Below the pieces are notes generated by a model. That model had not been told where the DNA came from. It saw only the letters and a program-made list of their open reading frames with translations, and did no database searches. Shown in pieces: positions 22,786 to 32,314 of a DNA stretch of 64,000 nucleotides (position 1 is its first letter; every line of letters starts with the position of its first letter). The position numbers and the translations under genes were made by a program. This DNA comes from Vitrella brassicaformis (Eukaryota; Sar; Vitrellaceae), in NCBI GenBank assembly GCA_001179505.1, contig CDMY01000748.1:128051-192050 (forward strand), written 5' to 3'.

Positions 22786-24576
22786 CTATGCATATAATAC
22801 CTGTCTATAATCCCGTCGGCGCCGTGGTGGCTCAAACACAAAGTCATCAGCAACCTGGAGCAGAGAAACCTCGTCATAATATACATCGCCATCTTCCTGA
22901 CAGATGAATCGCCTGACTTCCCCTTCACGCATCGACAGCAACGCATCACGCAAGTACCCGAGCCCAGGTTGCGACACACGAGCCATGTGCTTACGGCACT
23001 CCGTGTCCTTGACGTTGCCCTCGAACCCGTCACGCCAAGTAACCCTGTCGGTGATGGCGATCTGCTCAAGTGTCGGCGTTCTGCCGAAGCCCTCCCGCAC
23101 CACTTTGTATCGCACTTCACATCCCGGTGTGTGGTAGGAGGTCAAGAAGCCATCGTCACTGCAAAGGAAACAATAATGACGGATGGCCACAGCAGCAGCC
23201 CTCGAGCCTTACGTTGCTGTTGGTGTGTCTGTCTTGACGCCGTACATGGCCGCATTGATATCAAAGGCGGCCTGCTCCGCATTCTTGCCAATCTTGAGCG
23301 GCGCATCGATGTCTTCGGTTGACGCACCAAGCCGCTTTCTGCGGTAGTGATCGACCAGGCGGCGGATGTGGTCGACGGGCACATCCTCAATGGGAGCAGG
23401 CCACCTGATTGACGACAAATACTTTCATGCCCTTCTGTTGCTCACATGTGTGTGGTTGGCTTTACTTACATATCGAATCGGTTATGCAGCCCAATGTCGC
23501 CCATTTCGTCCAAAGTGGACTGCACCGTCGAGATGCGAGTGCCGCACACGTCGACTGACCTAATGGCATCACCGCCACTCAGAGGCGCCAGGAAGGGCTT
23601 CACGGCCTGACAGCACAGAAATCCTATCGACTAACATCCGCGCCACACCGACCTTCTCTAAGCCATCCGCTCTCTGTGCTCGTCACCTGTATCTCTTTGT
23701 CGAGATTGTCCCGTCGCCTGTTGGCGGCACGCAGCTGGCCCTCCAGCCGGGCCTTCTCTGCAGCGAATGCCTCCTTGATGGCCTCGATCGTCGCCTCGAG
23801 AGGCTTGACGACGTCGGCCGTGTCGGCGGGATCGTCAGTGGCCGTCAGTCGGGTCTCAGCGCCGCCGCCACTGGGAGTGGCGTCTGCTGCAGCCTTGTTG
23901 AGGGGCGACAGCATGAGCTTGACCCAAAAGTCGTGTCGCTTGGTGTCGAAGAAACTGCCGACCGGCGCCATCTTTCCTGCGCTGCGCATCGTCGCGGCAT
24001 TGAGGATGGCCTTGTGGATCGTCATGAAGGCGTCAGCGTCCATGTCGATAAAAATCCGCTGTTTGTCGTCCTTGATCAGACGGCCACCCCAGTAGCCAGA
24101 GAACAGCGCCGCCAGCAGGGTGCCCTCGACCCCCTCCCCTTCAGTCATGTCCTGCCGCTTGACGCTCATCAGATGGCCGCCCACATTGAGCATCAGCACG
24201 TCATCGGGCGACACTGCTGATGGGTCCGATGCGCCGTGCTTCTGCCTCTCCCGCTGGGCGTCTTCATCGACTTGACGGATCTGGGCGTGCAGTTCTTCGA
24301 TGGCGTCACCGATGGCCGTCAATGGGCCCTGCAGCTGAAGCTGCATCGCATGAGCGCTGAACTGACGTGCTGCCAGCTCAGCTTGCAGCGTCGCCGACAC
24401 CTGGTCAACACAGCACAGGGAGGTATGAGCAGATCTGGTTCCTGTTTTGATTGATGCATCACCCTTGCCCCACCTGCTTCCTCACGCGATGTGCACTTCG
24501 AAGGAACGAAGGTTTTGGCGGGAGATCGTCCTGTAGCTCGCGACTTCTTCGCCGTGACAAAACGACAAACGACCAT
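22786..24576 (-). CDS. BTB/T1-domain and FKBP-like fusion protein, copy 1
   Basis: A minus-strand gene paralogous to the one at 32315. A likely first exon starts at ATG 24576 and joins via GTGATG...CAG to the large exon beginning at 24400. That exon encodes a helical lead, then a BTB/POZ domain of the T1/KCTD type (VLMLNVGGHLMSVKRQDM ... RIFIDMDADAFMTIHKAILNA) and a coiled-coil-like tail. The following exons carry the family linker (VDVCGTRISTVQSTLDEMGDIGLHNRFD; PVDHIRRLVDHYRRKRLGAS; EQAAFDINAAMYG). The last exon encodes a diverged FKBP-like domain (VREGFGRTPTLEQIAITDRV, WRDGFEG, LLSMREGEVRRFICQEDGDV) and stops at 22786. BTB domains make homo- or hetero-oligomers and often recruit Cullin-3; the role here is unknown. 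Unlike copy 2 there is no obvious membrane segment before the FKBP-like part. The first exon is the least certain part. Confidence 0.7.
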
Positions 24577-24655
24577 CACAACAGGTCAGTTGACAGCACA
24601 GAGAACACAAACAAAACTGAGATCTGATGAATCCTCTCATATCTCACTGTCATAT
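24515..24655. repeat. Dispersed leader/promoter element, copy B
   Basis: It shares with copies A and C the blocks GATCGTCCTGTAGCTCGC, AAAACGACAAA, GTCAGTTGACAGCAC and GAGATCTGATGAATCCTCTCATAT. It lies between the divergent BTB/FKBP-like gene (-) and INTS9 (+). As in copy A, the minus-strand gene's ATG (TGATGGTCGTTTG, compare TGATGCTCCTTCG) lies inside the element. Confidence 0.65.
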
Positions 24656-24826
24656 GATGTCGTTTATCCTTGAGCAGCGGTCCCGATGGGAGAGATCTGA
24701 TGATGACACGGGAAGCAAAGCAGCTGTGCCCGAATCCGCTTAGACCAGTGAGCAGAATGAACACATAAACAGACGAACACACCACGGCTGATGCTCTCGC
24801 TTGGTTGTGTGCACACAGGCAAGGAG

Positions 24827-25154
24827 ATGAAGGTGACCCTTCTCGGGCCTGCCGACGGCTCCAGTGAGTGCCTGCTGCTCGACTTCAATGGTCACCCACA
24901 CATGCACACACGCATAGGAACACACACTCATGGATGTGCTCTCATCCTCTGAGTGTCTGCGTGTGTGATGGGATGCAATGTGCAGGTCTGACGGTGTTGT
25001 GCGATGTGCCGCTGTATTTGGCGGCCACGCTGCCGCACTTCAGGCCGCCACACTGCACTCAAGGCGCCAGCAAACAGCTCCTGCACAAAGACATCAGGTA
25101 AGAAAACGTCTGTCTGCCTGTCTGTTGGGGTGTCTGTCTGGTGGATGTGATTGC

Positions 25155-25189
<35 letters not shown>

Positions 25190-26483
25190 TGATGCCTGAT
25201 TGCACGTCTGCAGGGTGTCTATCGTGCCTCCGTTGGCTCAGCTGCCCACGTCCATTGATGTGATCATCGTCACCACAGCCATGGGCATCAGCGGCATACC
25301 ATGGCTGGCAGAGGTCAGTCAGTCAGTCTACCATAGAGCACACAGCACACCTATTTCCTCATACGTGTGCATGTGTGTGTGCAGGTGGTAGATCTGTCTG
25401 GCACAGTTGTGCTGGTGCCCCACGTGGCCCAGCAGCTGGCCAAGCTGGGACTCGTGTAAGCAGCCCTTGACACACAAACACACTCCTCCCTCCACCGCTA
25501 CAACGGTGAGTGGATGTGCCCGCCGATTCATTCCACTTCTTGATTGCAGGGGTCTGGTGAGCGAGGCCCATTTCCGCAACTCGGTCATGGCTGTGGGCGA
25601 TGACGACCAAGCCGATGATGACGCTGACATGATGCAAAACGGAGATGGTACGGGCACGTGCGCGTACAAACGTGCGGATGGATGTCGTTGTGTTGTGTGA
25701 GTGCAGATGGCTGTGGTGGTGTTGCGTCAGTGCATGTGGCGTACGCCAACGAGTGGAGTGACGTCATGACGCCCTTCAGACTCACCATGGACTCCGCCTC
25801 GCACATAGAGGGGTAAAACACTGGGTATCCCCCGCTCCCCTTTTACACACAACACACGTATTTATGTCTCTCCCTGTCTCTCTCAGTGACTCGGGGATGA
25901 ATTCCCATGGCGAGCACTACAAAGAACTGGACACGGCACTCGAACACACTGTCTGGTACGCACACACCTCAATCCATCCGTGTGCGTGTGTGTGTGTGTG
26001 TGTGCATCGGCCCTGCCTGTCTGTCACTCAGGAGCTACCCCCGTCTGGTGGAGGGATGGTTCCGCGACCCAAACAGGCTCCACGGCAAGACATTGGCGCC
26101 CGGACTCAGAGGCACGGACACACACACGCGCGCACACACATCCGTCGATCGAGTGATGCGTGTGTGTATGGTGTGGCAGGTGTGTCGTACCACGAGAAGT
26201 GCGAGGTGGCCAAGGGGGGCCTGAAGATCACACTCACGCCATACAGCTCTGGGCTCTGTCTGGGGGGCACCCACTGGGTCATCGAAGGTAGGAGGTGGAT
26301 CAGGGGCGTGGATGGGTGCTCACGCCCCGTCACACACGAACACACATATGGGTCTATGTGTGTGAACGTGGCTGCAGAGGCGTCCTCCCCGCTGCAAGAG
26401 CGAGTATGGGTGGTCGGCCCGGCGGCATATCGATGTGTGTACCCCGCACCACCACCAGCAGCAGCCACACAAGAGCAGCAGGT

Positions 26484-26520
<37 letters not shown>

Positions 26521-29008
26521 CACACACTTGACCCCCATCTATGTGCCTGTCTGCAGCCTTCGGCAGCAGCAGCAGCAGCGACGTCAGGCGATGTGCAGAT
26601 GAAGGATGAGAACGGCCACAAGGACCAGGGGGACGACAACGAAGAGGGGAAGGACACCAGTGACGGCACTGACGGCCCCAAAGAGGAGAAGCCGCCCGAG
26701 CCTGTCGTCTTCACCAAGGAGAGACCTTTCAGAGGCTTCGAGGTGAGCTCGTGACGCAAGCAACATCATTGCTAAAGCATCTACACACACACTTTTGTAT
26801 CTGAGCATCCATGTCGGTGTGTGTGTGTGTGGATGGATGTGATGTGTGTAGGCCCCTCCTTATCCCGGCAAGCAGGACGACGAGTCGACTTGGCACGGCG
26901 AGGCCGTCGTCATGTACGGCTGTGTCGCAGAACACACACCCGACCAACAAGGTGAGCGCACGACACATGGTGGTGAATGTTGTATGTGTGTGTTTGTTGG
27001 TGGCTGGTGCAGGTGGGGATGGCGTGAGTGTGGCCATGTGGGAGGTGTTGGAGAGTGTGTTGGCGACGGCCAAGAAGGGCGGCAACGTCCTCATCCCCAT
27101 TGACTTCAACTGGATGGTATGCCGCCACAGATCCCACACACACCTGGAGGGATATGCGTGTGTGTGGTGGGTGTCAGCTTGCCTTTGAGTTGCTTGAGCT
27201 GCTGCTCGTGGAGCTCTCACACGACCCCGCCATCTGGTGCGTTTGTCTGTCGGGGAACACACACATGCACACCCGTGCGGACTCGTTCGTTTCTGTGTGT
27301 GTGTGTGTGGTGCAGGGCGTCGGGCAGCTTCCCAGTGTTTTGTGTGGGCGAAGGAGTCAAGGAGGCCCTCCACGCAGCTGACCTCAGCTCAGAATGGCTC
27401 AACGAGTCAGCCAGCCACGCCATCCACACAAAGCAAAGACCCACATATATGGCTGGCTGCATCTCTGTGTGTCTGCGTGGCTGTCTGTGTGCAGGCAGCG
27501 TGTCCACCGCGCCCTGTCATCCGATGCCGTCAACCCGTTTGCCTTCGACCAGCTGCAGCAGCAGGGCAAACTCATCGTCGCCGACTCCCTGCAGACACTG
27601 GGGTACCCCTACTCACACACACACACGTCCCTACACCCACGCACATGTCCCATGATGTGTTGGTGCAGCGATCGGTATCGGGAGCCGTGTCTGATGGTGA
27701 CGTTTCACTCGTCTTTGCGGCTCGGCCCGGCGACCGAGCTGATGCCCAGGTGGGCGGGCGACCCCAAGAACCTGCTCGTGTGCGTCGACCCCATCAACAC
27801 GCCCACACACCTCAAGACACCACCAACCACAGCGCAGGTACACACGCGACTCCCACCACACACACACACACACACACACAGGGACAGGTGCATGGGTGTC
27901 TAAGTGGTATGTGGATCTGCGTGTGTGTGTGTGTGTGTAGGGTGCCGGTGGTGGTGGTGGTGGTGGGTCGGCCGGCCTGCGCGTCCCTGCATGGCTGGCG
28001 CCGTATGAGGACATCGATGGTGGCCTGCAGATGCAAGTCCTTGACGCCCGCCGAGTCTTTGACTTCCGTGTGACGACAAACGAGGCGTCACAAGTGCTCA
28101 ACATAGCCAGGTGAGTGAGGAAAGACAGTGAGTGTGGTCACTGTGAAGCTGTCTGTCGTGATTGGAGCCTGTCGTATGAGTGAGTGTGTTGCAGGGCGCC
28201 GTATGTGATCGCCAGCCACAAGCTGAGAGGCTCCTCGAACACCACAGGAATGTCGGCCTTCCTCTCGCCAGGAGAGCCGCTCCTTATCCCACTTGGTAGG
28301 CAGGCTTGTGCACACGCATCATTGCCCCCCCCACCCCCCACCACAGTGAGTGATCTCTGTCATGTTATGCGTCTCGTGTGCGTTGTTTGTGTCGCGTGCA
28401 GCGCCGCCCGCTGATCCGTTCCGTCCTGCCATGCTGACGACCACTTTGGCTGCCGACTTGGCGCCCATCCCCATCGACACGCTAGCCGGCCTGGCGGCCT
28501 GCCACGTACACGGCGAGATATCCCACACACAGCAGGACCTCTTCGTTCGCAAAAGGGACGCTCGGCCACCGCCACAGCAGCAGCAGCAGCAGCAAGGGGC
28601 GAAGGGGGATGGCATGGCCGCAATGCCATTGCTGTTCGGCAGGGTGGATGTGACGAAGCTGCTGAATGGGCTGGAGAAGTTGGGCGTGCGGACGGCTGAT
28701 GTGACCGTCACCGAGGAGACGACAGACCAACACCCATCAGGCATGTCGACTCCCACGAACATACAGAGAGACACTCTGTGTGTGAGTGTGTGTGTGTGTG
28801 TGTCATGGGTGCAGGTGAGCACCACAGTGGGTCGGCCTCGAAGGTGCTGCGTGTGGAGATTCCTGCGTTGGAGGCGTTGGTGTGTGTGGGCGAGGGGGGC
28901 GGCTGCACTTGTGTGGAGGCCATGGACGAGGAGGGGCGGGACAAGATCAAGAAAGCCCTCATGCTGCTGCTGGCACACGTGCCGCAGGGGGCTACTGGTG
29001 GCACATGA
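24827..29008 (+). CDS. INTS9: Integrator complex subunit 9
   Basis: About 21 short exons from ATG 24827 (MKVTLLGP) to the stop at 29006-29008. The order of conserved blocks follows INTS9, the inactive metallo-beta-lactamase/beta-CASP partner of INTS11 in the nuclear Integrator complex, which cleaves snRNA and promoter-proximal transcripts. Visible blocks: SLTVLCDVPLYLAATLPHF; PPLAQLPTSIDVIIVTTAMG (INTS9 has a similar vDvIlIsn segment); GIPWLAE; WSYPRLVEGWFRDPN; GLKITLTPYSSGLCLGGTHW (compare VTPLSSGYALGSSNW); GGNVLIPIDFNW; PCLMVTFHSSLRLGPATELM (compare [20 protein letters not shown]); NLLVCVDPI. The HxHxDH zinc motif of active nucleases is absent, as expected for INTS9. Low-complexity inserts (acidic stretch near 26600-26700, polyglutamine near 28575) are lineage-specific. 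The gene is divergent from the BTB/FKBP-like gene, with leader element B between them. Confidence 0.85.
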
Positions 29009-29465
29009 CTGACAGACACGTGTGCTGATGAATGGATGGATGTGCACATGGATGGTGTTGCATTCACTCAGCGGGATTTTGTCAGTCAGTGTTTCCACTG
29101 TGTGTGTGAGAATGACTGACGGCAGGACTGTGCTCGAGACAGACGTGACGTGATGCTCTCTCTCTCGCAGAACTTTAGTCCCCCAAGCTGCGCTCGAGCA
29201 TTTACATACTTCGCGGCCGTTGCGGATCGCTGCGCTCTCCTCTCTACGTTAGCCGTGCGACGACAGCCCTCCTGCTATCTGCCTGTCTCTCTGCCCTCTG
29301 TCTTAACGGCCTCCCCCTTCTCTGTCCATCTCCAGCATCCCTCGACTCAACTCCCATCGCTTGCCTCTCTCAGCTCGCGGCTGCCCAACTTATTCTCTTC
29401 AGCAAGCCCCTTGTCGTTGTTCGTCTACTCGTCTGCGTATCCACCCGTCGTCCGCTCCACGACCG
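29009..29465. other. Intergenic region
   Basis: Holds the 3' end of INTS9 and a pyrimidine-rich upstream region (29150-29460, CTCTCTCT, TCTCCTCTCT) that probably contains the promoter and 5' UTR of the secreted protein at 29466. No gene is seen. Confidence 0.6.
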
Positions 29466-30080
29466 ATGAAGGCCCTCTCCCTTTCGGTGCTGGTGTGCCT
29501 GCTCGGCATCGCACTGGTCTGCGCTGATGATATGAAGCGGGCTGCTCATGCGGATGCGCCGTCTGCGGTGGCCCGGCGTCTGAGAGGCGGGGCACCTGAT
29601 GACGCCGACGAAGTGACATCCGATGGTACGCAAACACGATGGCCGTCTGCAGCTGGTGCACACGCTGCACAAGTACGCCTTTCCTGTGTGCCTGTGTGCT
29701 TGTAGGTGGTGTGCCTGATGCTCCTGTGACGGGCCCAGCGGCAGACTGTGAGGACGCGGCTGATGATCCGACGGCTGCACCTAAAGGTGGGTGTGCAGAC
29801 ATCCCCACCCCGCCCACACGTCGTCATACTGTTCTGGCCATGTGTGTGTGCGTGTGTGTGTGCAGATGAAGATGAAGATGAGCCCAGTGGCCTGGAGGCT
29901 GTGGAGTCATCGAGTCCCACAGAGCGGAGGCTGGGCCCGTACTTCTGGGACAAGCTCAAGTATTACAAGAACAAGATCAAGAACAAGATCAAGCAGAAGT
30001 GGTATGGCTACAAGAACAAGAAGTATGGCGGCGGTGGCTATGGCGGAGGCTACGGTGGTGGGTACGGCGGTTACTATTAG
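29466..30080 (+). CDS. Small secreted Lys- and Gly/Tyr-rich protein
   Basis: Three exons, 29466-29625, 29706-29786 and 29866-30080, all joined in phase 1. The signal peptide is MKALSLSVLVCLLGIALVCA. The mature protein starts polar, contains ARRLRGG about 16 residues after the predicted cleavage site, then an acidic Ala/Asp stretch (DEDEDE), then a basic amphipathic part (KLKYYKNKIKNKIKQKWYGY). It ends in Gly-Gly-Gly-Tyr repeats (GGGYGGGYGGGYGGYY). Gly/Tyr-rich tails of this kind occur in wall, adhesive and antimicrobial proteins; which applies is unknown. The RxLR match is probably a coincidence or a processing site, since this looks like a free-living alga. Confidence 0.75.
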
Positions 30081-31000
30081 ACACACCACAACACACAGTG
30101 TGTGTGTGTGGGTGGGTGCGTTGACACCATATAGTATAGCGTGTACATATCTCTGTTGATGGCTGTGTAAAAGGCTCGTGCGTCTTTGTTTAAGCACGAG
30201 CACCGTACCGTACGTGTGGAGCTGTGGATGACATCAAGTGGGTGACTGGAGGGGTGGGTGGCTGGTGTATGTTTTCATCAAGTGACTGGATGGATGGTCC
30301 ATCCCATCCAGGTGTCGATTGTGCTCACACACACATGTACATATCTGGTCGTTCTTTGTTGCGAGACAACTTGTTCAGTACCGTACAAAAAGAGAGAGGG
30401 TGTGGCGTGGCTGATTCTGGCAGTATGTTCTGTCCGTCTAAGTGCCTGTCTGTCTGCTGCTGCTCTGCCAGCTGTGATCGATATCGATGCTGCCCGTGCA
30501 GAAGTCTTTTGACCGCGATTCTCTGCTCCGATTATGCATACATCGCTTCGTGTGTCTTGCTGTGTGTGTGGGTGCATGTTGATACAGACCTTAGACGATA
30601 CGCGACAAGGCGGTACAATACTGTAGATACTGAGGACGCGTTTGCATTCAGATGTGATGAGATGAGCTACACAGAATGATCGTCTTTCTGCATCATGGCT
30701 AGTCATTCAGTCATCATAACTCGTCATTCAGTCATCAGTCAGTCGTTGCGGTACGTTAGTGGTACGTTCATCCCTTCCCTCGTCCCCCGCCTGATTGTCA
30801 GTCATTCAGTCAGTCAGTCAGTCACCAAGTCAAATACTCTGCAGAGAGGTCAGTTGGTCAGGAATGATATGCCACCTAGCAGGAAAGGCCAGAGAACCCT
30901 ACACACCCCACGCCCCACACACATGCACCCATCATGCAGTGGACGCGCAGCATGGCTCTTTGCCACGGCCAAGCCCAATAAGACCGTCAGACAGGCTCGC
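30081..31000. other. Intergenic region, no gene supported
   Basis: Simple sequence, with TCAGTCAG repeats near 30700-30830 and no coding signal. The last ~100 bp are the 3' flank of the FKBP-like pseudogene on the minus strand. Confidence 0.6.
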
Positions 31001-31904
31001 TCACAGAATGGCCACAAGCGTGTACTCACCGAACAGGGTCGGCTCTCCAGTGACACTCAATCCGGCCGGCACGATGACCCGCCGCACCTCACCCACACGC
31101 ATGTCAGTGAACACCTCCTGGGCCCACTCAAACGAGACACAAGATCCACCTCCCCACGGACCTCGTCTAACTTGTCTTGTCCGTCGAAGTCGTCAGCCCA
31201 CACGACCTGGTCGGTCTTGACGTGCTGGTCAGGTGTGGGTTTGGGTCCACTGCCCGGCCGCACCACTCGATGATAGGCGCCAGAGGGGTACAGCCGAAAG
31301 GACACCTCACGGCTGGTGTCGCCCTCGCTGTCCGCCATCTTGTCTGTTGCTGCTGTTGCCGCGTCGGGCAGTGCGACCGTGGTTGGTGAGGGTGGCTGCT
31401 GATCGTCCTCTTCCCTCTCTTGGCCTTTCTCGGTGCCGACAGCCGACCTGACCACCAGCAGCAAGTCGGTGTTGGAAGCACACCTGCCTGTGTGTCTGTG
31501 TGTGTGGGTCACTCACTTGTCGGGTTCGATGCAGAGCTTGATGTGCGAGTGGAATGACGGCTTGATGGCCAACCGCTGGCCATTGAACTCCAACTTATAG
31601 TCACCCTCCCCGCCCTCATAGACAAAGTGACCATCCAACAGCCCGACCGGCCCACCGCTCATGGCGGCAACACACCGCACTGCAGACACACAGACACACA
31701 GGCAGACAGTCAGAGTGATGTTCACGTCACCGTGAGATCTGGGTGTGTGTCATTTGTTGGCTGACGTCCTCTGAGTCGGCTGATGAGTTGGAAGGGCCGC
31801 GACGTCGGCGGCATCTGTGGCTGCAGTGGTGTGAGTGGCGGCCGTACGAACCCATCGACAGCCGCCCAGGGCACCAACAGGACGGCAAACAGCCACACGA
31901 CCAT
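31001..31904 (-). pseudogene. Frameshifted FKBP-like gene with plastid-type leader
   Basis: Exon 1 (ATG 31904) encodes a signal peptide (MVVWLFAVLLVPWAAVDG) followed by FVRPP and a Ser/Arg-rich stretch with no acidic residue, which looks like a bipartite leader for a complex plastid. It joins in phase 1 to an exon with the family N-domain (VGLLDGHFVYEGGEGDYKLE), then to the FKBP-like exon (YPSGAYHRVVRPGSGPKPTP; VVWADDFDGQDK). Near 31152 the frame is lost. Relatives read Val-Ser, three more codons, then EW(A/F)QE; here four bases are missing, and the EWAQEVFTDMRVGEVRR block continues in another frame to a normal family ending and stop at 31001. Everything else is preserved, so the break is recent or a sequence error. 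Divergent from the BTB/FKBP-like gene at 32315. Confidence 0.7.
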
Positions 31905-32035
31905 CGCGACAGTCACGACACACACGAGATTTGTCGCTTGTTCTCTGTTGTTGATGAATCAAATGCCTTCAGATCACAGGCGGGAGCTGTCCAGGCTGCT
32001 CTGACGGTGAGGTCTTCGCTTAGTTGGAGGGAAAG

Positions 32036-32175
32036 GCGGGCGATCGTCCTGTGGCTCGCAGTCGCCCTCCCGTGGGAAGCAAAAACGACGAAGGAGCATC
32101 ACGAAGGTCAGCTGACAGCACGAGCAACCAAAAACAGACCGAGATCTGATGATCCTGTTCATATGTGTGTGTTCT
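32036..32175. repeat. Dispersed leader/promoter element, copy C
   Basis: Longest clean copy: GGCGATCGTCCTGTGGCTCGC, then AAAACGACGAAGGAGCATCACGAAGG, TCAGCTGACAGCACG, and AGACCGAGATCTGATGATCCTGTTCATATG. It lies between the divergent FKBP-like pseudogene (-) and BTB/FKBP-like gene (+). Confidence 0.65.
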
Positions 32176-32314
32176 CTCTTCAGTGGTTGATGCCACAGGC
32201 TTAGCCTTTCCGGCCCATCTTTCGCAAAAGGTAGGAGCGTGTATCGATGCTGAACATACAGACCCACAAACTGATGCTGTTTGCGTCTGCTGATCAGGCA
32301 TTAATCGATCTCAG

